Origin: Kiloniellaceae bacterium
GTDB lineage: Bacteria; Pseudomonadota; Alphaproteobacteria; Kiloniellales; J153
DNA: 64,000 bases
Direction of reading: 5' to 3'
Assembly (NCBI GenBank): GCA_021776175.1
Contig: JAJFGJ010000010.1
Location: forward strand, 1 to 64,000
The notes beneath the pieces were generated by a model. It made no database searches, had not been told where the DNA came from, and worked only from the letters and a program-made list of their open reading frames with translations. Positions within the stretch are counted from its first letter, which is position 1. Each line of letters starts with the position of its first letter. The translations under genes were made by a program, and so were the position numbers. Below are positions 1 through 7,750 of the stretch, piece by piece.

Positions 1-495
1 GGGCTCGTCCAGAATAATGACCTCCGGGTCGAGCATGAGCAGGCGGCCAAGCTCCAGCAGCTTCTGCTGGCCGCCGGACAGGGCCTGGGCATATTCGTTG
101 CGCAGGTGCCCGATGGTCAGGAAATCGAGGACTTCGCGGGCATTCTCTTCGATCTGCTGCTTGCTGAGCCCGTGGTCCAAGGCCAAGGCCGGGACGTAGA
201 GGTTTTCCAGGACCGACATGCGGCGGACCGATCGGGTGACCTGAAAGGTGCGCCCCAGGCCGACCCGGGCGACCTCATAGGGTTGCAGCTGATCGGTGCG
301 CTGGCCGTTCAAATAGACCGTGCCGCTGTTGGGCTTGATGGCTCCGTCCAGGATGTTGGTCAGGGTGGTCTTGCCGGCGCCGTTAGGCCCGATCAGGCCG
401 ATCAGCTCGGGCCCCTCGATCTCGAAAGACACGCCCTTGAGAACGTGAAGCCCGCCGAAGCGCTTGTTCAGGTCCGTGACCACCAGGTTGGTCAT
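1..495 (-). CDS. livG: Branched-chain amino-acid-type ABC transporter ATPase, LivG (partial)
   Basis: The cytoplasmic ATPase subunit of a LivFGHMJ-type importer, cut by the left window edge, so only about the first 165 residues are seen. The translation has a Walker A motif (GPNGAGKTT) about 30 residues in, the ABC signature LSGGQ, and the Walker B stretch ending ILDEP at the edge. The ATG overlaps the livM stop by four bases (ATGA), which implies translational coupling. It is the fourth gene of a minus-strand operon that starts with the binding protein; livF would be expected just outside the window. Family assignment is firm, but the substrate is not shown by this subunit. The gene context to the right suggests amino acids, perhaps D-amino acids. 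Confidence 0.93.
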   Translation of the reverse strand, partial: MTNLVVTDLNKRFGGLHVLKGVSFEIEGPELIGLIGPNGAGKTTLTNILDGAIKPNSGTVYLNGQRTDQLQPYEVARVGLGRTFQVTRSVRRMSVLENLYVPALALDHGLSKQQIEENAREVLDFLTIGHLRNEYAQALSGGQQKLLELGRLLMLDPEVIILDEP

Positions 496-1706
496 GCGGA
501 ACCCTCCGCGCCCTTGCCCGCCGCGACCCGCTTGGCCACGGTCTCCTTGGCCACGTCGCCGCGGGTGAAGTATTCGATCATGGGCGCGATCAGGCCGTTG
601 CGCGAAAACCGCAAGGTCAGCATGAGCAGGATGCCGAACACCACCAGGCGCCAGATAGTCATGTCGAGGACGAAGGGCCCGATTTCGAAGGAGTTGCGCA
701 GTATCTCAAGCACGAACTCGATGAGTATGGCGCCGATGGCCGCGGCAACGAAGTTCTCGACCCCGCCCACTACCGCCATGGCGACCACCAGGCTCATTTG
801 CAGGATCATCATGTTGTTGGGCGAGATAATGGCGACGTAGTGCCCGAATGTCGCCCCCGCCGCCGCCGCCATCATGGAGGTGATGACGAAGACCATAACC
901 TTGTAGCGGGTGGTGTTGACCCCCAGGGCCGCCGCCGCGTCCTGGTCCTCGCGCAGGGCGCGCACGAACAGGCCGAACTTGGACTTCGCCAGCCAGGCCA
1001 GGATGGCGAGGCAGAGCAACAGCAGGAAGAACATCACGAAATAAGACGGCAGCTTGTCGGTCTTGTCGTAGTGACGCCCGAACAAGGTAATGCCGTCCCT
1101 GAATATATAGGGCAGTTCGATTCCCGCCTGGCCCCGGGTGATGGCGATCTCGCCGCTGACTGCGGCGCGCAGGATTTCCGCGAAACCCAGGGTGAAGAGG
1201 GCCAGGTAGGCGGCGCGCAGGGGCAGGACAAGAAGTCCGATCAAGAGGCCGAAAATCCCGCCCATGACCGTGCCCAGCAGGATGCCCAGCCACACCGGCA
1301 TGGGCGTGACCTCGACGCTGCCGTCCCAAATATCCATGGCTTGAACAAGGCAGTTCTGGACCAAAGTCGAGGAGGTGACGCCGATGGGATCGACAACCAC
1401 CAGATACATGCCGCCGATGGCGAATTCGGCGCAGAGGTTGGTCGGCTCCGGCGTCAGGAAGAAATAGTGGCAAAACAGCGCCGTGGTATAGGCCCCGACG
1501 CCGGTGAAGCCCATGTGGCCAAAGGAAAACTGCCCGGCATAGCCCGATAACATGGACCAGGACGACGCCAAGATGGCGTAGAAGAACCCGGTTATCAGCA
1601 GGTGCATGATGTAGGGGTAATCGCTGGCGGTATAGACAAACGGGAAGGCCATGAAGAAGGCGATCAGGAGCGCGCCGCCCACTTGCGGCATGTGTTGCTT
1701 TTTCAT
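492..1706 (-). CDS. livM: ABC transporter permease, LivM type
   Basis: An inner-membrane permease of the branched-chain amino-acid (HAAT) family, 404 residues with about ten hydrophobic segments. The conserved N-terminal pattern SGYAGQFSFGHMGFTGVGAY identifies LivM. A polar insert of about 60 residues (roughly 85-145), with a few cysteines, separates the early membrane segments. It is longer than in typical LivM and probably forms a periplasmic loop. The ATG overlaps the livH stop by one base (TGATG), and the stop overlaps livG. It is expected to pair with LivH to form the channel. Confidence 0.93.
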   Translation of the reverse strand: MKKQHMPQVGGALLIAFFMAFPFVYTASDYPYIMHLLITGFFYAILASSWSMLSGYAGQFSFGHMGFTGVGAYTTALFCHYFFLTPEPTNLCAEFAIGGMYLVVVDPIGVTSSTLVQNCLVQAMDIWDGSVEVTPMPVWLGILLGTVMGGIFGLLIGLLVLPLRAAYLALFTLGFAEILRAAVSGEIAITRGQAGIELPYIFRDGITLFGRHYDKTDKLPSYFVMFFLLLLCLAILAWLAKSKFGLFVRALREDQDAAAALGVNTTRYKVMVFVITSMMAAAAGATFGHYVAIISPNNMMILQMSLVVAMAVVGGVENFVAAAIGAILIEFVLEILRNSFEIGPFVLDMTIWRLVVFGILLMLTLRFSRNGLIAPMIEYFTRGDVAKETVAKRVAAGKGAEGSA

Positions 1707-2974
1707 CAGAATTTACCGTGGGCGCCGCCGGCGAAGCGGCGTCCGAACAACCCGGTCGGCCGCAACAGCAGGGTCAGGGTCAAAACGATCATCCCGTAGG
1801 CGGGGATGTAGGACGCCGCGCGCTGGGTATCGGGGACGCAGCCGGTGCCCGCCGCCTCCACCAGGCCGACGATAATCCCGCCCAGGAAGGCGCCGGGCAG
1901 GGAGCCCAGACCGCCCAGAACCACGATCACGAAGGAGCGCATGGCCGGGATCGCCCCGACTTGCGGTAGCCAGGAAAAGGCCTGCACCAGCATGGCCCCT
2001 GCCAGGGCCGCGATCATACCGCCCAGGGCAAAGGCCAGCATGTTCATGCGGTCCGGGTTGATGCCGGCGATGGCCGCCGCCTCGCGGTCCTGGCTGACGG
2101 CGCGCAGGGCCTTGCCGGTCCAGGTCCGGTGCAGGAAATACAGCAAGGCGCAGAGCACCAAGATGCACATGACCGCCGCCGTGAAGCGCGGGTTGGAGAT
2201 CGACACCGTATCGAACAACTGCATATTCCCGCGGCTGGTTTTGATTAGCCAGGGGTCTTCGACCGAGGGCAGGCGGAGAATCGGAAAGTCGATGAAGCGG
2301 CGGGCCTTGAAGGGGTTGGCCCCGGCCACGGCCTGAACGAAATACTGCAGGGTGAAGGCCAGGCCAAAGGTGATGAGGATACCGTATTCGACCGGCCGGT
2401 CGATCTTGCCTTCGTACATGGGGGTCAGGAACAAGCGCTCGAAGGCGGCGCCCAGAGCGAAGGTAATCGCGCAGGCGGCCAGGATGGCGATGGCCGGATT
2501 GACGCCGGGAAACCAGACCGCGGTCATGAAGTAAACGATCATGCCGCCGATCATGTAGAACTCGCCATGGGCGAAGCTGACCACGCCCAGAATAGAAAAG
2601 ATCAAGGACAGGCCCAGGGCCATGAAGCCGTAAATGATGCCGATAATCAGGCCGTTCATGATCTGCGAGGCGACGAAGGAGCCGTTGGAGACGCAGTTAT
2701 TGCTGGGGTCGGCCAGCCCAAAGGCGATGCCGATCAAGCCGACCGCCGCCAAGGGGGGGATCACCAACAGTCGTTTGCCGATTTCCGGGGTCTTGATCCA
2801 CAGAGGCGCCAGGCCGAAGGGACCCGCCGCCGCCCCCATCATGGCGCCGACGAAGCCGGCGTTGGAGGTATCGAGATCCCGCCGCAAGTAGACCCGGCGG
2901 GTGACCAGGCTGCCGGCCACGGCCCAAAACACCATCCAGCCGATGACCGACCAGAATATATATGAAAATTCCAC
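1706..2974 (-). CDS. livH: ABC transporter permease, LivH type with N-terminal extension
   Basis: The second inner-membrane permease of the importer. At 422 residues it is over 100 longer than usual LivH proteins (about 290-310). The canonical LivH body begins near residue 105 (QIMNGLIIGIIYGFMALGLS, then FSILGVVSFAHGEFYMIGG). The extra N-terminus carries two or three hydrophobic segments separated by an arginine-rich loop. This extended form may be typical of a subfamily, but I cannot check that here. It follows the binding-protein gene after a 117-base gap containing a strong hairpin, and it leads directly into livM. Confidence 0.9.
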   Translation of the reverse strand: MEFSYIFWSVIGWMVFWAVAGSLVTRRVYLRRDLDTSNAGFVGAMMGAAAGPFGLAPLWIKTPEIGKRLLVIPPLAAVGLIGIAFGLADPSNNCVSNGSFVASQIMNGLIIGIIYGFMALGLSLIFSILGVVSFAHGEFYMIGGMIVYFMTAVWFPGVNPAIAILAACAITFALGAAFERLFLTPMYEGKIDRPVEYGILITFGLAFTLQYFVQAVAGANPFKARRFIDFPILRLPSVEDPWLIKTSRGNMQLFDTVSISNPRFTAAVMCILVLCALLYFLHRTWTGKALRAVSQDREAAAIAGINPDRMNMLAFALGGMIAALAGAMLVQAFSWLPQVGAIPAMRSFVIVVLGGLGSLPGAFLGGIIVGLVEAAGTGCVPDTQRAASYIPAYGMIVLTLTLLLRPTGLFGRRFAGGAHGKF

Positions 2975-3020
2975 GCGCGCCCCCGCCCCGAGTTAGACTT
3001 TAGCGATCGTACTGCAAAGC

Positions 3021-3067
3021 AATCCGCCGGCGGCCATGGCGCTATGCCATTTCGCCGCCGGCGGATT
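3021..3067 (-). terminator. Stem-loop between binding-protein gene and livH
   Basis: Perfect 13-base inverted repeat (AATCCGCCGGCGG at 3021-3033, CCGCCGGCGGATT at 3055-3067) around a 21-base loop that contains a shorter inner pairing (ATGGC/GCCAT). It lies in the only long gap of the liv operon, just after the binding-protein stop. There is no clear T-tract, so a partial attenuator or 3'-end mRNA stabiliser that boosts binding-protein expression over the permeases is more likely than a full terminator. Confidence 0.6.
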
Positions 3068-3091
3068 ATAACGCGGCTAAAGCCGTTTCAC

Positions 3092-4342
3092 TTATTTGAC
3101 GTAGATCGCATCGCCATTCTTATAGACATCCGGCCAGACGATCGGGGCATCGACTGAGTTCTGCCCTTCCTTCTGATACTGGATCATGGTCATGGCGGGG
3201 TCCGGCCACTGATGCCACCACTCGTCGCCCTTGCTGTCGGCGCTGGGGTCTTTCTGGGTGCCATAGGGGAAGTAAATCCGGCCCAGAACGCCATCGTAGG
3301 AGATGTTCTCCAGGGCAGTGACTATCTTGGGGCCGTCGGTGGAGCCGGCCTCGTTCATGGCCTGGGCCAGGATCACGACCGAATCGTAGGCTTCCATGGC
3401 ATAGCTCTCGATAACGCCCCGGCCGGTCGCGGCCATATAGGCTTCGTTGAGGGCCAGGGCCTTCTCGCTCCACAAGGTCGGAGGCGTGCCGATACGTTGC
3501 ACGAAAGCCATGTTGCCGTCGGGCACGTTTTCCCAATAGGCCTTGCTCTCAAGTGAGACCTGACCGGCCTGGAAGGGGATGTCCATGGGCCCCATACCGG
3601 CATCGGCGGCCTGCTGGGTGAAGTTGTACCCGGCCTCGCCGGTGGCCAGGACGATGATGTAGTCCGGATTGCCGGCCTTGATGCGCTCGACAATGCCGGA
3701 ATAGTCCTGGGTGCCGATATCGACGCCGAAGGTCTCGGCCGCTACGCCGCCCGACAGCAGTCCCTTGGTGGTCTCCGCCGCCGCCGGAATTCCATAGTCG
3801 GTATTCTCGGTCAGGATGGCGACCTTCTTGATGTTGGGGACCAAAAGCGCGGCCTGCCACAAGGTGGCGGAGGCCCAGGAGCTCAAGGGCGCGATGCGGA
3901 AGATATACTTCTGCTTGTCGCCGGTGATGGTGTCGTTCCAGGTCTCGGCGAAGACGACCGGGATGTGGCGGTCGTTGGCGATGTCCTTGGAGCCCACGCC
4001 GACGGAGCTATGATAAGCACCGCCAACGGCGACCACGCCGTCCTGGGTGATGAACTTTTCCATCAAGGCCTTGGCCTTTTCCGGCAGGCCTTCGCTATCG
4101 CCGATCACGATCTTGACGTCGCAACCCAAAATGCCGCCGGCCTTGTTGATGTCCTTCTCGGCCAGCAACATCGCCGCGCGCATTCCTTCACCGGCGCCAA
4201 CCGCGCCAGGAGCGGACAGCGGCGCGATGCCGCCGATCTTGATCGGGCAACTAGCCGCCAGCGCGGTGGTCCCGGAAAGCGAAATCGCCGATAAGGCCGC
4301 CACAGCGGCAAAGCTAACGGCGGAAATGCGCCAATTATTCAT
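3092..4342 (-). CDS. Periplasmic amino-acid-binding protein (LivJ-like, Peripla_BP_6)
   Basis: The substrate-binding protein that feeds the LivHMGF importer. It has a signal peptide (hydrophobic core then ALAAS) followed by IKIGGIAPLSAPGAVGAGEG, the usual start of the type I periplasmic fold. Length (416 residues) and internal pattern (VVAVGGAYHSS, ITGDKQKYIFRIAPLSS) fit the family. Two in-frame ATGs exist. The first, at 4348, directly abuts GGGAGG with no spacer, while the second, at 4342, has six bases of spacing and is chosen. It is first in the operon, with its own hairpin downstream. Substrate cannot be read from sequence; neighbouring D-amino-acid enzymes make D-amino acids or their derivatives plausible. 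Confidence 0.88.
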   Translation of the reverse strand: MNNWRISAVSFAAVAALSAISLSGTTALAASCPIKIGGIAPLSAPGAVGAGEGMRAAMLLAEKDINKAGGILGCDVKIVIGDSEGLPEKAKALMEKFITQDGVVAVGGAYHSSVGVGSKDIANDRHIPVVFAETWNDTITGDKQKYIFRIAPLSSWASATLWQAALLVPNIKKVAILTENTDYGIPAAAETTKGLLSGGVAAETFGVDIGTQDYSGIVERIKAGNPDYIIVLATGEAGYNFTQQAADAGMGPMDIPFQAGQVSLESKAYWENVPDGNMAFVQRIGTPPTLWSEKALALNEAYMAATGRGVIESYAMEAYDSVVILAQAMNEAGSTDGPKIVTALENISYDGVLGRIYFPYGTQKDPSADSKGDEWWHQWPDPAMTMIQYQKEGQNSVDAPIVWPDVYKNGDAIYVK

Positions 4343-4420
4343 CTTCATCCTCCCTTTGGATTTCCAGCACGACCTATGGGGAACTTACCGTCCCACTTAC
4401 CCTGTAACCGCACTGATGTC

Positions 4421-4455
4421 ATATTTCATGAGCGCTATGAATTTTCGTATTATCA
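4421..4455 (-). promoter_or_regulatory. Putative promoter/operator region of the liv operon
   Basis: The 220-base gap between the liv binding protein and the HTH-cupin gene is AT-rich here. It contains the broken inverted repeat TTCAT-N7-ATGAA (4425-4441). On the minus strand it also reads AATACGAAAATTC, which resembles the repeats between the regulator and the flavoenzyme gene (5256-5303). A shared binding site for the HTH-cupin regulator is an inference; no firm -10/-35 was assigned. Confidence 0.3.
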
Positions 4456-4563
4456 AACTCAGGGCACAAATGGAAGGGAAAACCGGCGCCGGGCGCGATG
4501 CGGCCAGGGCTAGGGATTCAGTTGTGTGAGGCATTTCGGGCGGAAATCTTCCGCGAAGGCTCT

Positions 4564-5211
4564 CTAATGCGAATGCCTGGAAGCCTTCTTTTTTGGCCTG
4601 TCCCTCGCGACCAGGCCCTTGACGACGCCGGCATGTTCGGCGCCCGGACCGGCGCAAACTCCCAGAATCCTCGCCTCGCCCTCTCCGGCGGAAACGTAGG
4701 CATGGCCCATGTTGCTATCGAGATAGATGCTTTCGCCGGCCTTGAGCGTAACCGGCTCGTAATACGCGGTATGAACCTCGATCACGCCCTCTAGAACGTA
4801 GATGAATTCCTCCCCGGAATGGCGGAGTAAATCTCCGAATTCCTCCATGCCGCGCGCCTTGACCCGGACCTCCATGGGGACCATGCGTTTATGCAGCAAG
4901 TCCGCGGAGTGATAATGATAGTTGTAATTCGGTGTCGATTGCCGCCGGGTTTCGCCACGGTGGGTGATCGTCCGCCGGCCGCCGATGGGCCGGATGTCTT
5001 CGCTGGTGAAGAGTTCGGCCAATTCCACCCCGAGACCCTCGGCAAGTTTCAGTAGATTGTCGTAGGTCAAGGATGTCTGGTTGTTCTCAACCTTCGACAG
5101 CGTTGACGTGGCCAGCGCGGTCATCTCGCTAACTTGGTTCAGGGTCCAGCCGTTTTGTTTGCGCAGTTGACGCAAGCGGCCGCTTAATCCCGATTTCATT
5201 GCGATGGTCAT
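4564..5211 (-). CDS. XRE-family HTH regulator with C-terminal cupin domain
   Basis: A transcription factor of the HTH_3 plus cupin_2 type, which usually senses a small metabolite through the cupin barrel. Residues about 10-65 form the helix-turn-helix (LRQLRKQNGWTLNQVSEMTA, then STLSKVENNQTSLTYDNLLK). About 130-195 form the cupin (HSGEEFIYVLEGVIEV, KAGESIYLDSNMGHAY). The tail is basic. Start chosen at 5211, after GGGGAG with short spacing; an in-frame upstream codon at 5271 and a downstream ATG at 5199 are alternatives. It lies between the liv operon and the divergent flavoenzyme gene. Regulators of this class often control amino-acid or polyamine catabolism, so local control is a reasonable inference. 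Confidence 0.87.
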   Translation of the reverse strand: MTIAMKSGLSGRLRQLRKQNGWTLNQVSEMTALATSTLSKVENNQTSLTYDNLLKLAEGLGVELAELFTSEDIRPIGGRRTITHRGETRRQSTPNYNYHYHSADLLHKRMVPMEVRVKARGMEEFGDLLRHSGEEFIYVLEGVIEVHTAYYEPVTLKAGESIYLDSNMGHAYVSAGEGEARILGVCAGPGAEHAGVVKGLVARDRPKKKASRHSH

Positions 5212-5255
5212 GTCTCCCCGCCGACCATGCTTGTTTGCCTCAGCTGGCACTGGCA

Positions 5256-5303
5256 AATAGTCTTTTTCCAAATTCGAAAATAGTTTTACGATACGAAATA
5301 GTC
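5256..5303. promoter_or_regulatory. Triple direct repeat AAATAGT(C/T): candidate operator
   Basis: Three copies of AAATAGT(C/T) start at 5256, 5278 and 5296, 22 and 18 bases apart, roughly two helical turns each. The second and third are extended as TTCGAAAATAG and TACGAAATAG. They sit in the divergent space between the HTH-cupin regulator and the flavoenzyme gene, where an autoregulatory operator is expected. Confidence 0.4.
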
Positions 5304-5346
5304 AATGTGGCCGTGCCTCTCTTCGAAGGTTTGACGGAACCGGGTG

Positions 5347-6471
5347 ATGGAACGCTGTGATTTCCTTGTCGTGGGAGCCGGGATCGCCGGCGCCTCGGCG
5401 GCCTATGAACTCGCCGCCTCGGGCACGGTCATGGTGCTGGAGAAAGAAAGCCAGCCGGGCTATCACACCACCGGGCGCTCGGCCACCCAATTCCTGGAAA
5501 CCTATGGTAACGCGGTGGTGCGGGGTCTAAGCCGCGCGAGCCGGGCATTCATTTTCACGCCCCCGGAAGGATTCGCGGAGCAGAGCCTCGTATCCACGAG
5601 GCCGGCCCTCTTCATCGCGCGCAACGACCAACTGGAAACCCTCGCACGCTTCGAGGACGAAGTCCGCCGCCTGGCCCCCAATGTCGAACGTCTTTCGGCG
5701 GCGCGAACTCGCGAGGTCGCCCCGGCCTTGAAAGAGGGCTACGTGGCGTCGAGTCTGATCGAGCCCGAGGCCATGGACATCGATGTTCACGCGCTCCATC
5801 AGGGCTACTTGAAGGGCCTGCGCCAGCGCGGCGGCAAGGTGGCGGCGAACGCGGAGGTGACGGCGCTTTCAAGATCGCATGGCGTGTGGATCGCGCAGAC
5901 CCCGGCCGGCGACTTCTCGGCCCCCGTCGTCGTTAACGCCGCCGGCGCCTGGTGCGATTCGTTCGCCCATCTCGCCGGCGCGCGTCCCTGCGGATTGGTG
6001 CCGAAGCGGCGTACCGCCATCACCGTCGAAGCGCCAGCAGGGTTGGATATCTCAGCCTGGCCCTTGACCATCGACATTGATGAGCAATTCTACTTCAAGC
6101 CCGAGGCCGGGCTTATCCTGATGTCTCCCGCCGACGAAACGCCGTCGCCGCCCTGCGACGCGCGCCCGGAGGATATCGACGTGGCAATCGCCGTCGACCG
6201 CATCCAAACGGCGACCACGCTCACGGTTCCACGCATCGCGCATAAATGGGCGGGGCTGCGCAGCTTCGTCGCCGACAAGACTCCCGTGCTCGGCATGGAT
6301 GACGAGGCCGAAGGTTTCTTCTGGCTGGCCGGACAAGGCGGTTACGGTATCCAAACGGCACCCGCCATGGCCCGCGCGGCGGCGGCCTTGATCGTCTCCG
6401 GCGTCCTGCCCGAAGATTTCGCGGAACAGGGCCTACGAGAATCGGCTCTGGCACCGCGACGCCTGCGGTAA
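5347..6471 (+). CDS. FAD-dependent D-amino-acid dehydrogenase, D-arginine dehydrogenase-like
   Basis: A DAO-family flavoenzyme that would oxidise D-amino acids to 2-keto (imino) acids. It has the FAD-binding start FLVVGAGIAGASAAYELAAS, length 374, and close resemblance from memory to Pseudomonas D-arginine dehydrogenase DauA (375 residues) throughout. Shared stretches include QPGYHTTGRSA near residue 40, Tyr53, NAAGAWCDSFAHLAG, PKRRTAI, FYFKPEAG, WAGLRSFVAD and the C-terminal GQGGYGIQTAPAMA. The arginines in PKRR and GLRS match substrate-binding positions known in that family. Start is ATG at 5347; a GTG three bases earlier is possible. Specificity may differ from D-Arg because the loop residues were not compared. 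Confidence 0.85.
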   Translation: MERCDFLVVGAGIAGASAAYELAASGTVMVLEKESQPGYHTTGRSATQFLETYGNAVVRGLSRASRAFIFTPPEGFAEQSLVSTRPALFIARNDQLETLARFEDEVRRLAPNVERLSAARTREVAPALKEGYVASSLIEPEAMDIDVHALHQGYLKGLRQRGGKVAANAEVTALSRSHGVWIAQTPAGDFSAPVVVNAAGAWCDSFAHLAGARPCGLVPKRRTAITVEAPAGLDISAWPLTIDIDEQFYFKPEAGLILMSPADETPSPPCDARPEDIDVAIAVDRIQTATTLTVPRIAHKWAGLRSFVADKTPVLGMDDEAEGFFWLAGQGGYGIQTAPAMARAAAALIVSGVLPEDFAEQGLRESALAPRRLR

Positions 6472-6478
6472 CCAAAGC

Positions 6479-7270
6479 ATGACCCGGGGAAGTACCGTCC
6501 CTATCGGCCCCGCATCCTCAACGCTGCTCTTTCTAAGGATCGCCGTGGCCGCCTGGGCGATCGCGGTGCTTTCGCGCTCCGGCGGCGCGTTGGCGGAAAC
6601 GCCCGTCTCGATTGAGCTCGTTCTCGCGGTCGACACCTCGTTGAGTGTCGATGATATCGAGTTCGATTTGCAAATGACGGGCATGGCCCAGGCCTTTAGA
6701 AACCCCGATATCATCGACCTGATCGGACAGCAAGACGGTGTCGCCGTGGCTCTCTTCCAATGGAATGAAGAGGCCGATACGCGCCATGCGATTCCCTGGC
6801 ATCTGTTAAAGAACCCGGACAGTATCTTGTCCTTCGCCGCCAAGGTTGAGGCCCTGGGACGCGCCCCAGCCCGCAAATTCACCGGCATTGGCAAGGCCTT
6901 GGAATACGGCGTTCGCCTCATCGCCGGAAACGCCTTCGCCGGGCGGCTGTTAAAGATCGATATATCGGGCGATGGCCGCGACAATATCGGCTCCCTGCCA
7001 TCGGCCGCGCGAGAGCAGGCTAAAGCCCTGGGGATCCAGATCAACGGCTTGCCGATCCTCATCGACACCTACGCGCTGGATGTTTATTACCGCGACAAGG
7101 TTATCCTGGGACCGGGCGCCTTTATGGAAATCGCGAACGACTACGACGATTTCGCCCGCGCCTTCTTGCGCAAGCTCCGGCGCGAAATCACCCCCTCGAT
7201 GAGCCGGCACATGCCCCTTTCGCGCCCGCCGGTCCAGCAAGCTGTTGGAGACCAAGGGGGTGCGGCTTGA
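6479..7270 (+). CDS. DUF1194 (von Willebrand-like) secreted protein
   Basis: An exported protein of 263 residues. It has a signal-like hydrophobic stretch (about 14-39, ending GGALAE), then a VWA-like fold. A MIDAS-type metal motif DTSLS (DxSxS, residues 52-56) follows IELVLAV, and a second motif ISGDGRDN matches the usual later metal-binding loop. The family (DUF1194) is common in alphaproteobacteria and has no established function. It starts eight bases after the flavoenzyme stop without a good ribosome site, so it may be translated by coupling. Its end overlaps the next gene. Confidence 0.75.
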   Translation: MTRGSTVPIGPASSTLLFLRIAVAAWAIAVLSRSGGALAETPVSIELVLAVDTSLSVDDIEFDLQMTGMAQAFRNPDIIDLIGQQDGVAVALFQWNEEADTRHAIPWHLLKNPDSILSFAAKVEALGRAPARKFTGIGKALEYGVRLIAGNAFAGRLLKIDISGDGRDNIGSLPSAAREQAKALGIQINGLPILIDTYALDVYYRDKVILGPGAFMEIANDYDDFARAFLRKLRREITPSMSRHMPLSRPPVQQAVGDQGGAA

Positions 7271-7743
7271 GAGCGGCGCTCACGGCAACCTTGATTCTGA
7301 TGGCGGCGCCAGGATTCGGCGCGCTTGGTGGCGCGCGCCAAATCGCATCGATCCCCATGTCATGGGCGGTCGAGCGGATCGCGGACTCCGGTACCGGAGA
7401 CAGAATCTGCCTGGTCGTCTCCCACGGCCGGGACGTAACCGCCCGCCTGGCCCGGGAAAACGGCGCGGAGACAGCGGCCTGGTCGGTGATCGTGGGTCAC
7501 GGCAATTCCCCCGGATCCCTACGCTACTTGCGGATCGGCAAGGCCTATTTCACATCCGACCGGCCGAGATTTCGCGGCGCCGAGGCCAAGGAGATCGTGG
7601 AGCGCCTGAAATCGCCAGGCGAATTCGTGTTCGAATGGGCGCGGCACCCCAGCCGCGCCAAACGCGGGGGCCTGTATGGAACCGGGGATTTCGCTGCGAA
7701 GGCCGCCAAGTGCGAAGCCTGGGTTCGCGGCACCCGGATCTAG
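7267..7743 (+). CDS. Hypothetical exported protein
   Basis: 158 residues, starting at TTG in a TTGA overlap with the previous stop. The N-terminus (AALTATLILMAAPGFGALGG) looks like a signal peptide. No family is recognised. Visible features are a central segment with GHGNSPGSLRYLRIGKAYF and two cysteines (one in DRICLVVS, one near the C-terminus). Tight overlap with the DUF1194 gene and matching codon bias support it as real and probably partnered with that secreted protein. Confidence 0.6.
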   Translation: MRAALTATLILMAAPGFGALGGARQIASIPMSWAVERIADSGTGDRICLVVSHGRDVTARLARENGAETAAWSVIVGHGNSPGSLRYLRIGKAYFTSDRPRFRGAEAKEIVERLKSPGEFVFEWARHPSRAKRGGLYGTGDFAAKAAKCEAWVRGTRI

Positions 7744-7750
7744 ACCCGCA

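Noticed and set aside
106..840. Long plus-strand frame opposite livG/livM
   Set aside because: Antisense of genes with clear ABC transporter motifs; high-GC genomes produce many such frames.
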